From: Sphingobacterium kitahiroshimense | Lineage (GTDB): Bacteria; Bacteroidota; Bacteroidia; Sphingobacteriales; Sphingobacteriaceae | Length of the DNA stretch: 64,000 bases | Direction: 5' to 3' | Assembly: GCF_025961315.1 (NCBI RefSeq) | Contig: NZ_JAOQNK010000001.1 | Span: forward strand, 2,976,001-3,040,000 | In this document: positions 1 through 9,643 of the stretch, piece by piece | Numbering within the stretch: the stretch's first letter is position 1 | Layout of the letters: each line of letters starts with the position of its first letter | Notes under the pieces: generated by a model | Database searches by the model: none | What the model was told of the DNA's origin: nothing | Seen by the model: only the letters and a program-made list of their open reading frames with translations | Position numbers and translations under genes: made by a program

Positions 1-1
1 C

Positions 2-73
2 TTTACCGAAGGCTTCCCGAACAAAGTGCGAATAAAGAGTGAAGCATACTTTAATCAAGTAAAAGGCAGATAA
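2..73 (+). CDS. C-terminal end of an unidentified protein (partial)
   Basis: Frame 2 is open from the left edge to a TAA at 71-73 and encodes 23 residues ending in FNQVKGR. Frame 1 closes earlier. The composition (Lys, Arg, Phe, Tyr, Glu) is compatible with the tail of a real protein, but too little is present to name a family. It points the same way as gltB, with about 240 bases of AT-rich DNA between them. A chance open frame this short cannot be excluded. Confidence 0.35.
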   Translation, partial: FTEGFPNKVRIKSEAYFNQVKGR

Positions 74-311
74 TCTTGATGAACCCGCTTTAAAACTGCG
101 TCACCAATCATTAAGATAATACAAATCATTTATTACAACACGTAACATGCTCATTCAAAAAACAAATCACAAAGCTCTTCCAAAATACAATATCAGCAAT
201 AAAAGACTTTTTATTTACAAATAACATAAGCTTATTTAAAATAATTTATAAAATCTATAATATTTTAATGTTTTTATTCATATATTAGCAAAGTAATAAT
301 TGAATAGGAAG
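74..311. other. AT-rich gltB upstream region
   Basis: This is about 240 bases of very AT-rich sequence with no open frame of note. It probably contains the gltB promoter, but I cannot find an unambiguous TTTG / TAnnTTTG pair. The bases AGGAAG at 306-311 touch the gltB ATG, so they are too close to act as a normal ribosome binding site. Confidence 0.4.
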
Positions 312-3300
312 ATGATTGAAAGTAACACAAATCAGCAAGGGCTATACGACCCGAGTTTTGAGCATGACGCCTGTGGGGTTGGTTTTGTAGCGCATATTAA
401 AGGAATAAAATCACATGCACAGGTAAAAGATGCCTTGACCATGTTAGAAAATATGGAGCATCGTGGTGCTTGTGGCTGTGATCCAGAGAGTGGAGATGGC
501 GCAGGTATTATGATCCAATTACCACATGAGTTTCTTTGGGAAGAATGTATTAACCTGGGTATACAACTTAAAGAACCAGGATATTATGGAGCAGGAATGG
601 TTTTCCTACCCAAAGAACCTGAAATGAACAAAATTTGCAGAACAGTTATACAAGAAGCGGCTACTGAAAGGGATATGAAATTCCTTGGATTTCGGGATGT
701 ACCAGTAAGTAGAGCAGGTATAGGCCCGACAGCATTAAGCGCTGAACCCGAAATAGTTCAATTCTTTATCGACAGACCCGAGACCGTACATAACACTGAA
801 GAATTTGAACGCAAATTATTTGTCCTCAGACGTTTGATTATCCAAAAAATCAAACAATATCAAGAATACCCACTACCGCTTTACTTCGCTTCCTTATCTT
901 GCAAAACAATTATTTATAAAGGTCAGTTGACAACTTACCAAGTTGGCACTTATTTTAAAGACCTTCGCGATCCAAGAGTTGTTTCTGCATTTGGATTAGT
1001 ACACTCTCGCTTTTCAACCAATACTTTCCCTTCCTGGTCTTTAGCACAGCCTTTCCGTATGTTAGCGCATAATGGTGAGATCAACACATTAACAGGAAAT
1101 CTGAACTGGTTTTACGCAGGCATGCGTGCGCTTTCGTCTCCTTATTTTACAGAAGAAGAGATGGAGATCTTACTACCTGTTGTAGACCGTGGTCAATCTG
1201 ATTCTGCATGTCTAGACAATGTTGCAGAACTTTTATTACACAGTGGCCGTAGTCTTTCCCATGTGATGCTGATGCTGGTACCTGAAGCTTGGGATGGCAA
1301 TACACAAATGGATCCATTAAAACGGGCATTTTACGAATACCACGCCACATTAATGGAGCCTTGGGATGGTCCAGCTGCTCTTTGTTTTACTGATGGCAAG
1401 TCCATTGGTGCAACCTTAGATCGAAACGGACTGCGTCCGTTACGCTATGCCATCACTTCAGATCATCGTGTTATCGTTGCTTCAGAGGCAGGAGCACTTC
1501 CAATTGATGAATCAACAATCATCAAAAAGGGAAGACAACAAGCTGGTAAAATTTTCTTGGTCGATATGGAACAAGGTAAAATTTTATCTGACGAAGAGGT
1601 AAAAGGTGACTTAATACGTCAACAGCCTTATGGCGATTGGTTAGACAGTTATAAAATAAAATTAACAGAATTGGCTGAGCCTCGAGTTACCTATACCTAC
1701 CTGTCTAAAGAATCGGTATTTAAGTATCAGCAGACTTTCGGATATTCGAGAGAAGACTTAGAAACAATTCTAACACCAATGGCATTGACCGGGTATGAGC
1801 CAACAGGTTCCATGGGATCTGATGTACCATTAGCTATACTTTCCGATCAACCGCAACACTTATCCAGTTACTTCAAGCAGTTTTTTGCTCAAGTGACAAA
1901 CCCTCCTATTGATCCAATAAGAGAGCGTTTGGTTATGAGTCTAGCAACATTCATTGGAAATGCAGGCAACATACTCATTGAAGATAAAAAATTCTGTCAC
2001 TGCGTTACGCTTGAACATCCGATATTGACCTCGAAAGAATTAGAAAAGCTACGGTCAATAGACACGGGTGTATTTCAGGCAAAAACTTTACAATCTTACT
2101 TCCGAGCAGATGGTCAAAATGGTTCCCTGGAAGCTGGATTAGAACGTCTTTGTCGTTATGCAGATGATGCTGTACGTGATGGATTCGAAGTATTAATACT
2201 TTCAGATCGTGCGATAGATTCGCAACATGCACCTATTCCATCTATATTAGCTGTATCTGCAGTACATCACCATTTAATTAAAACAGGAAACCGCGGTGCT
2301 GTTGGTCTTGTTGTAGAAGCTGGAGATGCTTGGGAAGTTCATCATTTTGCATGTTTACTAGCATTCGGAGCCACCGCAATCAATCCTTACATGGCGCTTG
2401 CGAGTATTCGTACGATGAAAGAACAAAGTAAAATCGAAACCGAATTAACATGGCCTGAACTTTCCAAAAACTACGTAAAGGCAGTAAATGCAGGATTATT
2501 AAAGATATTTTCAAAAATGGGAATATCGACCCTGCAGTCGTATCATGGTGCACAAATCTTTGAAGTATTAGGTTTAGATAAAACTGTTGTAGACAAATAT
2601 TTTTGCGGTGCTGTATCCCGTATCGGCGGCTTAAACCTTGATGATATTGCACAGGAAGTACTGACAAAACATTGGGTGAATTTCAAAGAAAGCCGTACTC
2701 CACAGACGTTACTTCCTGAAGGTGGTCTCTACCAATGGAAACGAAGAGGTGAAGGACACCTTTGGAACCCTGATACTGTACATCTTCTGCAACAGGCTTG
2801 TCGCAATGACGACTATGCTACTTATAAAAGATATGCGGAAAAAATAAACAACCAAAAAGAACAGATGTTCACCCTGCGTGGTTTATTAGATTTTGCTAAA
2901 CATAGAACAGCAATTCCTTTAGAAGAAGTAGAACCAGCTAGTGATATTTTAAAACGCTTTGCCACAGGTGCGATGTCATTTGGTTCTATTTCACATGAAG
3001 CACACAGCACACTGGCAATTGCGATGAACCGCATCGGTGCAAAATCAAATACTGGAGAAGGTGGTGAAGATGAGCTCCGTTATCAGCCCCTACCGAATGG
3101 CGATTCCATGCGTTCTGCAATCAAACAAGTGGCATCAGCACGATTTGGTGTAACATCTAACTATCTGACACAGGCAGACGAAATACAGATCAAGATGGCT
3201 CAAGGTGCTAAACCTGGAGAGGGCGGTCAGCTTCCTGGACCTAAGGTTAATGAATGGATTGCTAAAACAAGACATTCAACGCCAGGTGTAGGGTTAATTT

Positions 3301-4826
3301 CCCCGCCACCACATCATGACATCTATTCGATTGAAGATTTAGCACAATTAATCTTTGATCTAAAAAATGCAAACCGTGCTGCACGTATCAATGTCAAACT
3401 CGTTTCAAAAGCGGGTGTTGGAACTATTGCTGCGGGTGTCGCAAAAGCACATGCCGACGTTATTCTGATAGCAGGATTTGACGGAGGAACAGGAGCTTCT
3501 CCGATCAGTTCGACAAAGCACGCAGGTTTACCTTGGGAATTGGGATTAGCAGAAGCACACCAAACTTTGGTGAAAAACAAACTTAGAAGCCGTATCGTAC
3601 TACAAGCAGATGGACAGGTAAAAACTGGACGGGACATCGTTGTAGCAACCTTATTAGGTGCAGAAGAATGGGGCGTATCAACTGCTGCCCTTATTGCTGG
3701 TGGCTGTATCATGATGCGTAAGTGTCACTTGAATACTTGTCCAGTAGGTGTAGCCACACAAGATCCAGAATTAAGAAAATTATTCACCGGTAAACCTGAG
3801 GACATTGTTAACCTATTCCGCTTCATGGCCGAAGAAATCAGAGAGACCATGGCAGAATTGGGTTTCCGTACCATCAATGAAATGGTAGGAAAAGCACAGT
3901 TCCTTAAAAAACGTGAGAACATAGATCATTGGAAAGCTTCCAAAATTGATTTCTCAGGCATATTATATGTTGAGCCCAACGATCCTAATCAGTCTCTTTA
4001 CAATACTGAAGAACAAGATCACGGCATGGGTATGATCTTAGACTGGGGATTATTGAAACAAGCGAAACATGCCTTAGAAAGCAAAACTCCAGTTTTTGGA
4101 ACTTTCACGGTTAAAAATACGGATCGTACCATCGGTACGCTATTGTCGAATGAGATTTCTAAACTATACGGATCCGAAGGCTTACCTGATAATACCATCA
4201 ATTACAAATTTGAAGGTTCTGCGGGACAGAGTTTTGGTGCATTCTCAACAAAAGGACTATCATTTGAGTTAGAAGGTGAAGCGAATGATTATGTTGGTAA
4301 AGGATTATCTGGTGCACAATTAGCGATCTATCCGAAAGCAGAAAGTAAATTGATACCGCATGAAAATATCATCATCGGTAATGTTGCTCTATTTGGTGCT
4401 ACATCGGGACATCTCTTTATTAATGGACAAGCCGGCGAACGATTTGCTGTTCGTAATTCAGGTGCTACGGCAGTAGTAGAAGGACTTGGCGACCATGGTT
4501 GTGAATACATGACCGGGGGACGTGCACTTATCTTAGGAGCTACTGGAAGAAATTTCGGCGCTGGTATGAGCGGTGGTATCGCCTGGATCTATGATAAGCA
4601 AGGAACATTTAGAGACAATTGTAATACTGAAATGGTTGATCTTGATCCATTGGAACAAGAAGATGAAACCGCAATTATTGCATTGCTAAAAAGACATATT
4701 TTACTCACAAACAGCAAAATTGCACAACATATTCTCGAAAACTGGACTGCTGAGAAAAACAGCTTTATCAAAGTATTTCCAAAAGAATACAAACAGGTAT
4801 TACGTACAAAATTAGTTGAAGCATAA
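312..4826 (+). CDS. gltB: Glutamate synthase large subunit (GOGAT)
   Basis: The large subunit of glutamate synthase transfers the glutamine amide to 2-oxoglutarate, giving two glutamates, and works with the GltD subunit encoded next. The protein has 1504 residues from the ATG at 312; an in-frame TTG at 300 would add four residues and is less likely. The N-terminal class II glutamine amidotransferase domain has the expected nucleophile Cys21 in HDACGVGF, exposed after removal of a short propeptide. It is followed by the central and FMN-binding synthase domains. The 3Fe-4S motif Cx5Cx4C is at about residues 1132-1143 (CIMMRKCHLNTC), and a glycine-rich beta-helix domain closes the C-terminus. 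Length and domain order are typical for bacterial GltB. The gltD start lies 15 bases after the stop, indicating one operon. Confidence 0.97.
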   Translation: MIESNTNQQGLYDPSFEHDACGVGFVAHIKGIKSHAQVKDALTMLENMEHRGACGCDPESGDGAGIMIQLPHEFLWEECINLGIQLKEPGYYGAGMVFLPKEPEMNKICRTVIQEAATERDMKFLGFRDVPVSRAGIGPTALSAEPEIVQFFIDRPETVHNTEEFERKLFVLRRLIIQKIKQYQEYPLPLYFASLSCKTIIYKGQLTTYQVGTYFKDLRDPRVVSAFGLVHSRFSTNTFPSWSLAQPFRMLAHNGEINTLTGNLNWFYAGMRALSSPYFTEEEMEILLPVVDRGQSDSACLDNVAELLLHSGRSLSHVMLMLVPEAWDGNTQMDPLKRAFYEYHATLMEPWDGPAALCFTDGKSIGATLDRNGLRPLRYAITSDHRVIVASEAGALPIDESTIIKKGRQQAGKIFLVDMEQGKILSDEEVKGDLIRQQPYGDWLDSYKIKLTELAEPRVTYTYLSKESVFKYQQTFGYSREDLETILTPMALTGYEPTGSMGSDVPLAILSDQPQHLSSYFKQFFAQVTNPPIDPIRERLVMSLATFIGNAGNILIEDKKFCHCVTLEHPILTSKELEKLRSIDTGVFQAKTLQSYFRADGQNGSLEAGLERLCRYADDAVRDGFEVLILSDRAIDSQHAPIPSILAVSAVHHHLIKTGNRGAVGLVVEAGDAWEVHHFACLLAFGATAINPYMALASIRTMKEQSKIETELTWPELSKNYVKAVNAGLLKIFSKMGISTLQSYHGAQIFEVLGLDKTVVDKYFCGAVSRIGGLNLDDIAQEVLTKHWVNFKESRTPQTLLPEGGLYQWKRRGEGHLWNPDTVHLLQQACRNDDYATYKRYAEKINNQKEQMFTLRGLLDFAKHRTAIPLEEVEPASDILKRFATGAMSFGSISHEAHSTLAIAMNRIGAKSNTGEGGEDELRYQPLPNGDSMRSAIKQVASARFGVTSNYLTQADEIQIKMAQGAKPGEGGQLPGPKVNEWIAKTRHSTPGVGLISPPPHHDIYSIEDLAQLIFDLKNANRAARINVKLVSKAGVGTIAAGVAKAHADVILIAGFDGGTGASPISSTKHAGLPWELGLAEAHQTLVKNKLRSRIVLQADGQVKTGRDIVVATLLGAEEWGVSTAALIAGGCIMMRKCHLNTCPVGVATQDPELRKLFTGKPEDIVNLFRFMAEEIRETMAELGFRTINEMVGKAQFLKKRENIDHWKASKIDFSGILYVEPNDPNQSLYNTEEQDHGMGMILDWGLLKQAKHALESKTPVFGTFTVKNTDRTIGTLLSNEISKLYGSEGLPDNTINYKFEGSAGQSFGAFSTKGLSFELEGEANDYVGKGLSGAQLAIYPKAESKLIPHENIIIGNVALFGATSGHLFINGQAGERFAVRNSGATAVVEGLGDHGCEYMTGGRALILGATGRNFGAGMSGGIAWIYDKQGTFRDNCNTEMVDLDPLEQEDETAIIALLKRHILLTNSKIAQHILENWTAEKNSFIKVFPKEYKQVLRTKLVEA

Positions 4827-4828
4827 TC

Positions 4829-4834
4829 AGGAGG
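4829..4834 (+). promoter_or_regulatory. Strong Shine-Dalgarno site of gltD
   Basis: AGGAGG lies seven bases before the gltD ATG at 4842. It is a full consensus site, uncommon in this window where most genes have weak or no Shine-Dalgarno sequence. It sits in the short gltB-gltD spacer, so it would support independent initiation on the shared message. Confidence 0.7.
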
Positions 4835-4841
4835 AAAAATC

Positions 4842-6299
4842 ATGGGAAAAATAACAGGATTTAAAGAATACGATCGTGAGCTTCCGCAAAAAGAACCGGT
4901 AGCTTACAGAATACAGAATTTTCAGGAATTCAACAAGGGTTACACAGATAGTCAACTGAATACACAGGCCGCACGTTGTATGGACTGCGGTATTCCATTT
5001 TGTCACTCAGGATGTCCTTTGGGCAATGTAATACCTGAGTTTAATGATGCCGTTTACGATGGAAAATGGGAAGATGCATACAACATATTGACCTCAACAA
5101 ATAACTTTCCCGAATTTACAGGAAGAATTTGTCCGGCTCCATGTGAATCGGCCTGTGTATTGGGTATACACAGTTCTCCTATTACCATTGAAGAAATTGA
5201 AAAACATATTATTGAAATTGCTTTCAATAAAGGTTATGTAAAACCTAACAAAAGCTATATTAAAACAGATAAAAGAGTTGCTATTGTTGGATCAGGACCT
5301 GCGGGTTTAGCTGCAGCCGCACAATTAAATAAAGCTGGTCATGACGTTGTCGTTTTTGAACGTGATGATCAACTGGGAGGCTTACTCCGTTATGGTATTC
5401 CAGATTTTAAATTAGACAAGAAAATTATTGACCGCCGGATTTCGGTGATGCAGGAATCAGGTATTAAATTTAACGTAAACGCTGAGGTTGGCAAAAACAT
5501 CTCCCACCATGAGTTACTTTCTTTTGATGCTGTTATTTTAGCAACAGGCTCAACTGTTCCTTGGCATTTGGATATTCCTGGAAAAGAATTAAAGGGTGTT
5601 CATTTCGCGATGGACTTTCTGAAACAGCAGAATAAAAAAGTGAGTGGTATTGAATACACGGAAGAGCACATCATCGCCCAAGGAAAACATGTAGTCGTAG
5701 TCGGTGACGGTGATACTGGATCGGATTGTATCGGTACTTCCAATCGACAACTGGCACAGAGCATTACCCAGATCGCACGTAAACCAATCCCTGCAAAGGA
5801 ACGATTAAAGAATAATCCATGGCCATCAGATAAAATCACCTTCAACACTTCATCATCACAAGAAGAAGGTTGTGACCGACTTTGGGCAACCGAAACAAAA
5901 GCCTTCATCAGTGATGACCATGGAAATGTCAAAGCTGTTCAGATCATAGAGGTCGAATACGAAGTAGATGATTTCGGTAGAAGAACAAAATTAGGTCAAT
6001 CAGAGCCTAAAGAAATTCCGGCAGATCTTGTTCTTTTAGCTGTCGGTTATCAACATACAGAGCAACAATTGCCAGAAAAACTGGGTGTTCAAGTCGATAG
6101 CCGAGGAAATATAGTTGCGACAGATAAAGCTTACCAGACTTCGGTAGATAAGATCTTTACAGCTGGAGATTGTAGGAAAGGACAATCATTAGTTGTATGG
6201 GCGATATCAGAAGGCCGTGAGTGTGCTAGAAAAGTAGACGAATTCCTAATGGGGCATTCGGAGCTTGAAAGCAAAGAAGCTATTCATCAATATGCTTAA
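4842..6299 (+). CDS. gltD: Glutamate synthase small subunit
   Basis: This 485-residue subunit passes electrons from NAD(P)H through FAD and iron-sulfur clusters to GltB. The N-terminal cysteine clusters are visible: Cys46, 49, 54 and 58 (CMDCGIPFCHSGC) and Cys97, 101 and 105 (CPAPCESAC), ligands of two 4Fe-4S clusters. A dinucleotide-binding GSGPAGLAAA loop follows near residue 150. A second Rossmann segment with VVGDGDTGSDC is near residue 285. Near the C-terminus FTAGDCRKGQSLVVWAISEG is the FAD-contacting end typical of the family. The length matches bacterial GltD. It is co-transcribed with gltB, and a hairpin terminator follows the stop. Confidence 0.97.
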   Translation: MGKITGFKEYDRELPQKEPVAYRIQNFQEFNKGYTDSQLNTQAARCMDCGIPFCHSGCPLGNVIPEFNDAVYDGKWEDAYNILTSTNNFPEFTGRICPAPCESACVLGIHSSPITIEEIEKHIIEIAFNKGYVKPNKSYIKTDKRVAIVGSGPAGLAAAAQLNKAGHDVVVFERDDQLGGLLRYGIPDFKLDKKIIDRRISVMQESGIKFNVNAEVGKNISHHELLSFDAVILATGSTVPWHLDIPGKELKGVHFAMDFLKQQNKKVSGIEYTEEHIIAQGKHVVVVGDGDTGSDCIGTSNRQLAQSITQIARKPIPAKERLKNNPWPSDKITFNTSSSQEEGCDRLWATETKAFISDDHGNVKAVQIIEVEYEVDDFGRRTKLGQSEPKEIPADLVLLAVGYQHTEQQLPEKLGVQVDSRGNIVATDKAYQTSVDKIFTAGDCRKGQSLVVWAISEGRECARKVDEFLMGHSELESKEAIHQYA

Positions 6300-6321
6300 T
6301 ACCAATCCTAAATAGAAAAGA

Positions 6322-6360
6322 ATGAGCCCCGTAAATATATTTACGGGGTTTATTCTTTTA
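6322..6360 (+). terminator. Rho-independent terminator of gltBD
   Basis: A perfect 9-base-pair stem, CCCCGTAAA / TTTACGGGG (6327-6335 with 6340-6348), closes a TATA loop and is followed by a T-rich tract. It lies about 28 bases after the gltD stop. Confidence 0.85.
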
Positions 6361-6568
6361 TAGCACTTCCTGTCACTGACTCATCCGGTTATTTCATCTC
6401 AAAGATGAGTAGCATATGGACCCTCGCTGATCTCAAAAAGCTTTTATTCATTTTAACCGGGACTAAGATTTTCAACCTACATGAAGTTTTTTAATCCTGC
6501 GGTTAATTATGGAATTCGTTACTAAGATGCATCATCTTAAATGAACACAGCAAGCTAATTCAAAAAAT
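6361..6568. other. Spacer before the VIT-domain gene
   Basis: About 200 bases without a convincing open frame, RNA gene or repeat. It presumably contains the promoter of the gene that starts at 6569, but no consensus box stands out. Confidence 0.3.
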
Positions 6569-9514
6569 ATGAATAAGATCCTCATAATAGCATTGATTTT
6601 ATGTCTCCTACTTCAGGGAGAGAATATTAAATCACAGAATAATCCAAATAGACCTATTCCCAGCTTAAAAATATCGAATGATCCAAAAGATCAGGCAAAA
6701 GTTAATCTACAGGAGCTCGATATTCAAGTTAATATTTTTGGTAACATCGCGAAAACAACGATGACAATGACCTTCCGTAATAATGAAAACAAAGACTTGG
6801 AGGGCATACTGACATTCCCCATGCCTGAAGGTGTTTCGGTAACAGGATACGCCCTTGATATTAATGGAAAACTACGTCAAGCTGTTGCAGTTGATAAAAA
6901 CAAAGGGACTGAAGTCTTCGAAAGTATTGAATCTCGTCGTGTAGATCCTGGATTATTAGAGCGTGTAGAAGGCAATAATTTTAAGACCAGAATATATCCT
7001 ATACCTGAACAAGGTCAACGAACCATTAGCATAACTTATGAAGAGAATTTACAATTCCATGCTTCGACTGGTTTTCAATACCATTTACCTTTAGCCTATA
7101 AACAAGCGATCGAGCGGTTTAAACTTCAGGTAAATATCTACCAAACAGACCAGGTACCGACATTGATCAGCAAACCAGATGGATCACTCATATTTTCAGA
7201 AAAAAATCACATTTATCAAGCGGCTATAGCTAAAAACAATTTTATACCTGAAAAATCATTAGTTATTGGACTACCTAAGCGACCAAATGAGAACATCATT
7301 TTGACACAGGTTAATCAAGATCAATCTTTCTATTTCCTTAGCAATATATTTATCGATGCTCCTTCGAAAGCAAAAACCTGGAAAAACAAAATTGGGATCA
7401 TCTGGGACAATTCTTTAAGTGCTAAAGATAAGGACATTCAAAAAGAATTAGCACTTCTGGATCTCATCATACAACAAAAAAAGAATTTAACTATAGAGCT
7501 GGGCTTACTGAATATCAGCTATGTAAAAGCGGGAACATTTCACATAGAACAGGGAAATTGGACTGCTCTAAAAAATTATCTCTTGCATTTAACTTATGAT
7601 GGCGGAACAGACTATTCAAAATTGAATGATCAAGTGCTGCAAGCGGAGGAATATCTTTTCTTTACCGAAGGGTTATCCACATTTGGGTCAAATCAAGTAA
7701 CCATCAACAAACCAACATATTGTATCTCTTCTTCTGCTATTGCAGATTACAGCACACTCCAGGCCATTAGCAAAAAAACTGGTGCAAAAACGCTCAATCT
7801 ATTGAACACATCACCTATTGACGGTATCAAGAAATTAAGTTCAGAAAATTTAAAATTTTTAGGGATCAAAGAACATGCTGATTTCTCAGAAATATATCCA
7901 GCGATCCATACAGAAGTACAGGATCATATCGCGATTTCAGGTCTCGGAAAAAACAACGATTTAAAACAGATTACCTTACTCTTTGGCTACGGGAATCGTG
8001 CAACTCAAGAAGTCAAAATTGACATCAATTATCAAGAAAATGAGTTGGATATTCATAAAATCTGGGCTCAGAAAAAGATTGCAACATTAGATGTTGATTA
8101 CACGGAAAATAAAGAACGTATTGAAGAACTTGGTAAGCAATTTGGTATTGTTACCCGTAACACAAGTTTAATTGTATTGGAAACCGTGGAAGATTATGTA
8201 CGATATGCCATCCTGCCTCCAACAGAATTGCTTCCAGCTTATCATAAATTGATTAAAGAACAAAGCGTTCTTCGGGAGGAACGTATGCATGATTTATTGG
8301 CACAGGCTGAAACCGCTGTCCAAGAATTAAAAAAATGGTGGCAGACCGACTTCAAAGCAAAGAAAAGTTATCCACAGCCTAACAGGATCGTAGAAGAATC
8401 ATTTGTAGAGCCCGAAGTTCATCCAATCAATAATGCACAAGCTGCAACATCAAAAATGGTATCATCAGAAAGCAGACAGATGTTTTTAGCAGATGATCAA
8501 TATTCAAATCTGAAGGAAATAATATTAAGCGATTTAGAAGACCCAGTTTCTGATCAACAGCATTATTCCGGCACTGATGTGAGTGACAGAATAACTGCTG
8601 GTGCAAAAATCACCATTCCTGACATTAAAAATGACAATATGTATCTGCAGGTCTTAAAAAAATCAGCGAATCCCTATCAAACATATCTCGAACTTCGCCA
8701 AGCATATTTGGGTACTCCGAGCTTCTATTTTGACGTTGCTAATTTTTTCTTTCGAAAAGGCACAAAAGATAAAGCATTATTAGTGTTGAGCTCACTTGCA
8801 GATCTTCAAATTGAAAATGCAGATTTATTTAAGACAATAGCTTACACACTTAAACAATGGGAACAATATCAATATGAACTTTACATCAATAAGAAAATCG
8901 TAGACTGGCGTCCTATGGATCCGCAAAGCCACCGCGATTATGCTTTAGCATTATTAGATAATAAACAATATCAAAAAGCTTTTGATCAATTATATAGTAT
9001 CCTAACGCAAAGTTATTCCCCTGAAGCAGCCGATCGCGACGATGGTATTGAAGAAATTATTGTGATGGAGTTAAATAATTTATTAAAATTAAACCAGACT
9101 CATGTTAATAGCAATAACATCAGCAAAAAACTCACTGCAGATCTTCCTGTTGATATTCGTGTAGTGATCAATTGGAATTCAAACAATACAGATATAGATC
9201 TTTGGGTGACAGATCCATATGGAGAAAAATGCTTTTACAGCAATAATAGCACTGCAATGGGAGGACGTTTAAGTAATGATTTTACCGGAGGATATGGCCC
9301 TGAACAATTTCTATTAAAAAGAGCAGTCAAAGGAAAATATAAAGTCGAAGTAGATTTTTATAATGATAATTCGCTAACGCTAGCAGGTCCAACAGCAGTT
9401 ATGGCAGAAATATTCACCTATTATAGCTCCGGAAAACAGGAACGTAAAATCATCCCCCTGTACTTAGATAAAACCAAAGAGCAGCATGTGACCATCGGAA
9501 CATTTGATTTTTAA
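6569..9514 (+). CDS. Secreted VIT-VWA-DUF2135 protein
   Basis: A 981-residue exported protein. Residues 1-22 form a signal peptide. Residues of about 45-165 resemble the VIT (vault/inter-alpha-trypsin) domain, with the characteristic run of GILTFPMPEG and the later RIYPIPEQGQRTI. A von Willebrand A-like segment follows, with a MIDAS-type DxSxS at 280-284 (DNSLS) and a later GGTD. A helical middle section around 690-840 resembles TPR-like repeats. The last 120 residues match the DUF2135 type (NTDIDLWVTDPYGEKCFYSN). Metal binding by the VWA part is inferred from the motif. The cellular role is unknown; adhesion or a cell-surface scaffold are guesses. It stands alone between gltBD and a bidirectional terminator, and the start has no strong ribosome binding site. 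Confidence 0.8.
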   Translation: MNKILIIALILCLLLQGENIKSQNNPNRPIPSLKISNDPKDQAKVNLQELDIQVNIFGNIAKTTMTMTFRNNENKDLEGILTFPMPEGVSVTGYALDINGKLRQAVAVDKNKGTEVFESIESRRVDPGLLERVEGNNFKTRIYPIPEQGQRTISITYEENLQFHASTGFQYHLPLAYKQAIERFKLQVNIYQTDQVPTLISKPDGSLIFSEKNHIYQAAIAKNNFIPEKSLVIGLPKRPNENIILTQVNQDQSFYFLSNIFIDAPSKAKTWKNKIGIIWDNSLSAKDKDIQKELALLDLIIQQKKNLTIELGLLNISYVKAGTFHIEQGNWTALKNYLLHLTYDGGTDYSKLNDQVLQAEEYLFFTEGLSTFGSNQVTINKPTYCISSSAIADYSTLQAISKKTGAKTLNLLNTSPIDGIKKLSSENLKFLGIKEHADFSEIYPAIHTEVQDHIAISGLGKNNDLKQITLLFGYGNRATQEVKIDINYQENELDIHKIWAQKKIATLDVDYTENKERIEELGKQFGIVTRNTSLIVLETVEDYVRYAILPPTELLPAYHKLIKEQSVLREERMHDLLAQAETAVQELKKWWQTDFKAKKSYPQPNRIVEESFVEPEVHPINNAQAATSKMVSSESRQMFLADDQYSNLKEIILSDLEDPVSDQQHYSGTDVSDRITAGAKITIPDIKNDNMYLQVLKKSANPYQTYLELRQAYLGTPSFYFDVANFFFRKGTKDKALLVLSSLADLQIENADLFKTIAYTLKQWEQYQYELYINKKIVDWRPMDPQSHRDYALALLDNKQYQKAFDQLYSILTQSYSPEAADRDDGIEEIIVMELNNLLKLNQTHVNSNNISKKLTADLPVDIRVVINWNSNNTDIDLWVTDPYGEKCFYSNNSTAMGGRLSNDFTGGYGPEQFLLKRAVKGKYKVEVDFYNDNSLTLAGPTAVMAEIFTYYSSGKQERKIIPLYLDKTKEQHVTIGTFDF

Positions 9515-9528
9515 TCCAGTGCTAAGTC

Positions 9529-9572
9529 AAAAAAAAGCGTGCTTAAAATCAGTTTTAAGCACGCTTTTTTTA
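9529..9572. terminator. Bidirectional terminator
   Basis: A long perfect hairpin pairs 9529-9548 (A-run, then AGCGTGCTTAAAA) with 9553-9572 (TTTTAAGCACGCT, then T-run) around a TCAG loop. A-tracts on the left and T-tracts on the right make it functional in both directions. It separates the rightward VIT gene from the leftward EamA gene. Confidence 0.9.
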
Positions 9573-9643
9573 TCAGGATACGCAATAAATCCATTAAATT
9601 CCGTTCTGTAACAAGAGCAGATATATAAAGCTAAAATAGATAA

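Noticed and set aside
3323-3712. 129-residue reading frame on the minus strand within gltB
   Set aside because: It lies wholly inside the well-conserved FMN/iron-sulfur region of gltB, has Ala/Pro/Ser-rich composition typical of an antisense shadow, and matches no family.
6361-6568. Possible gene remnant or small RNA in the gltD-VIT spacer
   Set aside because: No continuous frame, no stable extended hairpin and no recognisable RNA motif; probably just a promoter region.
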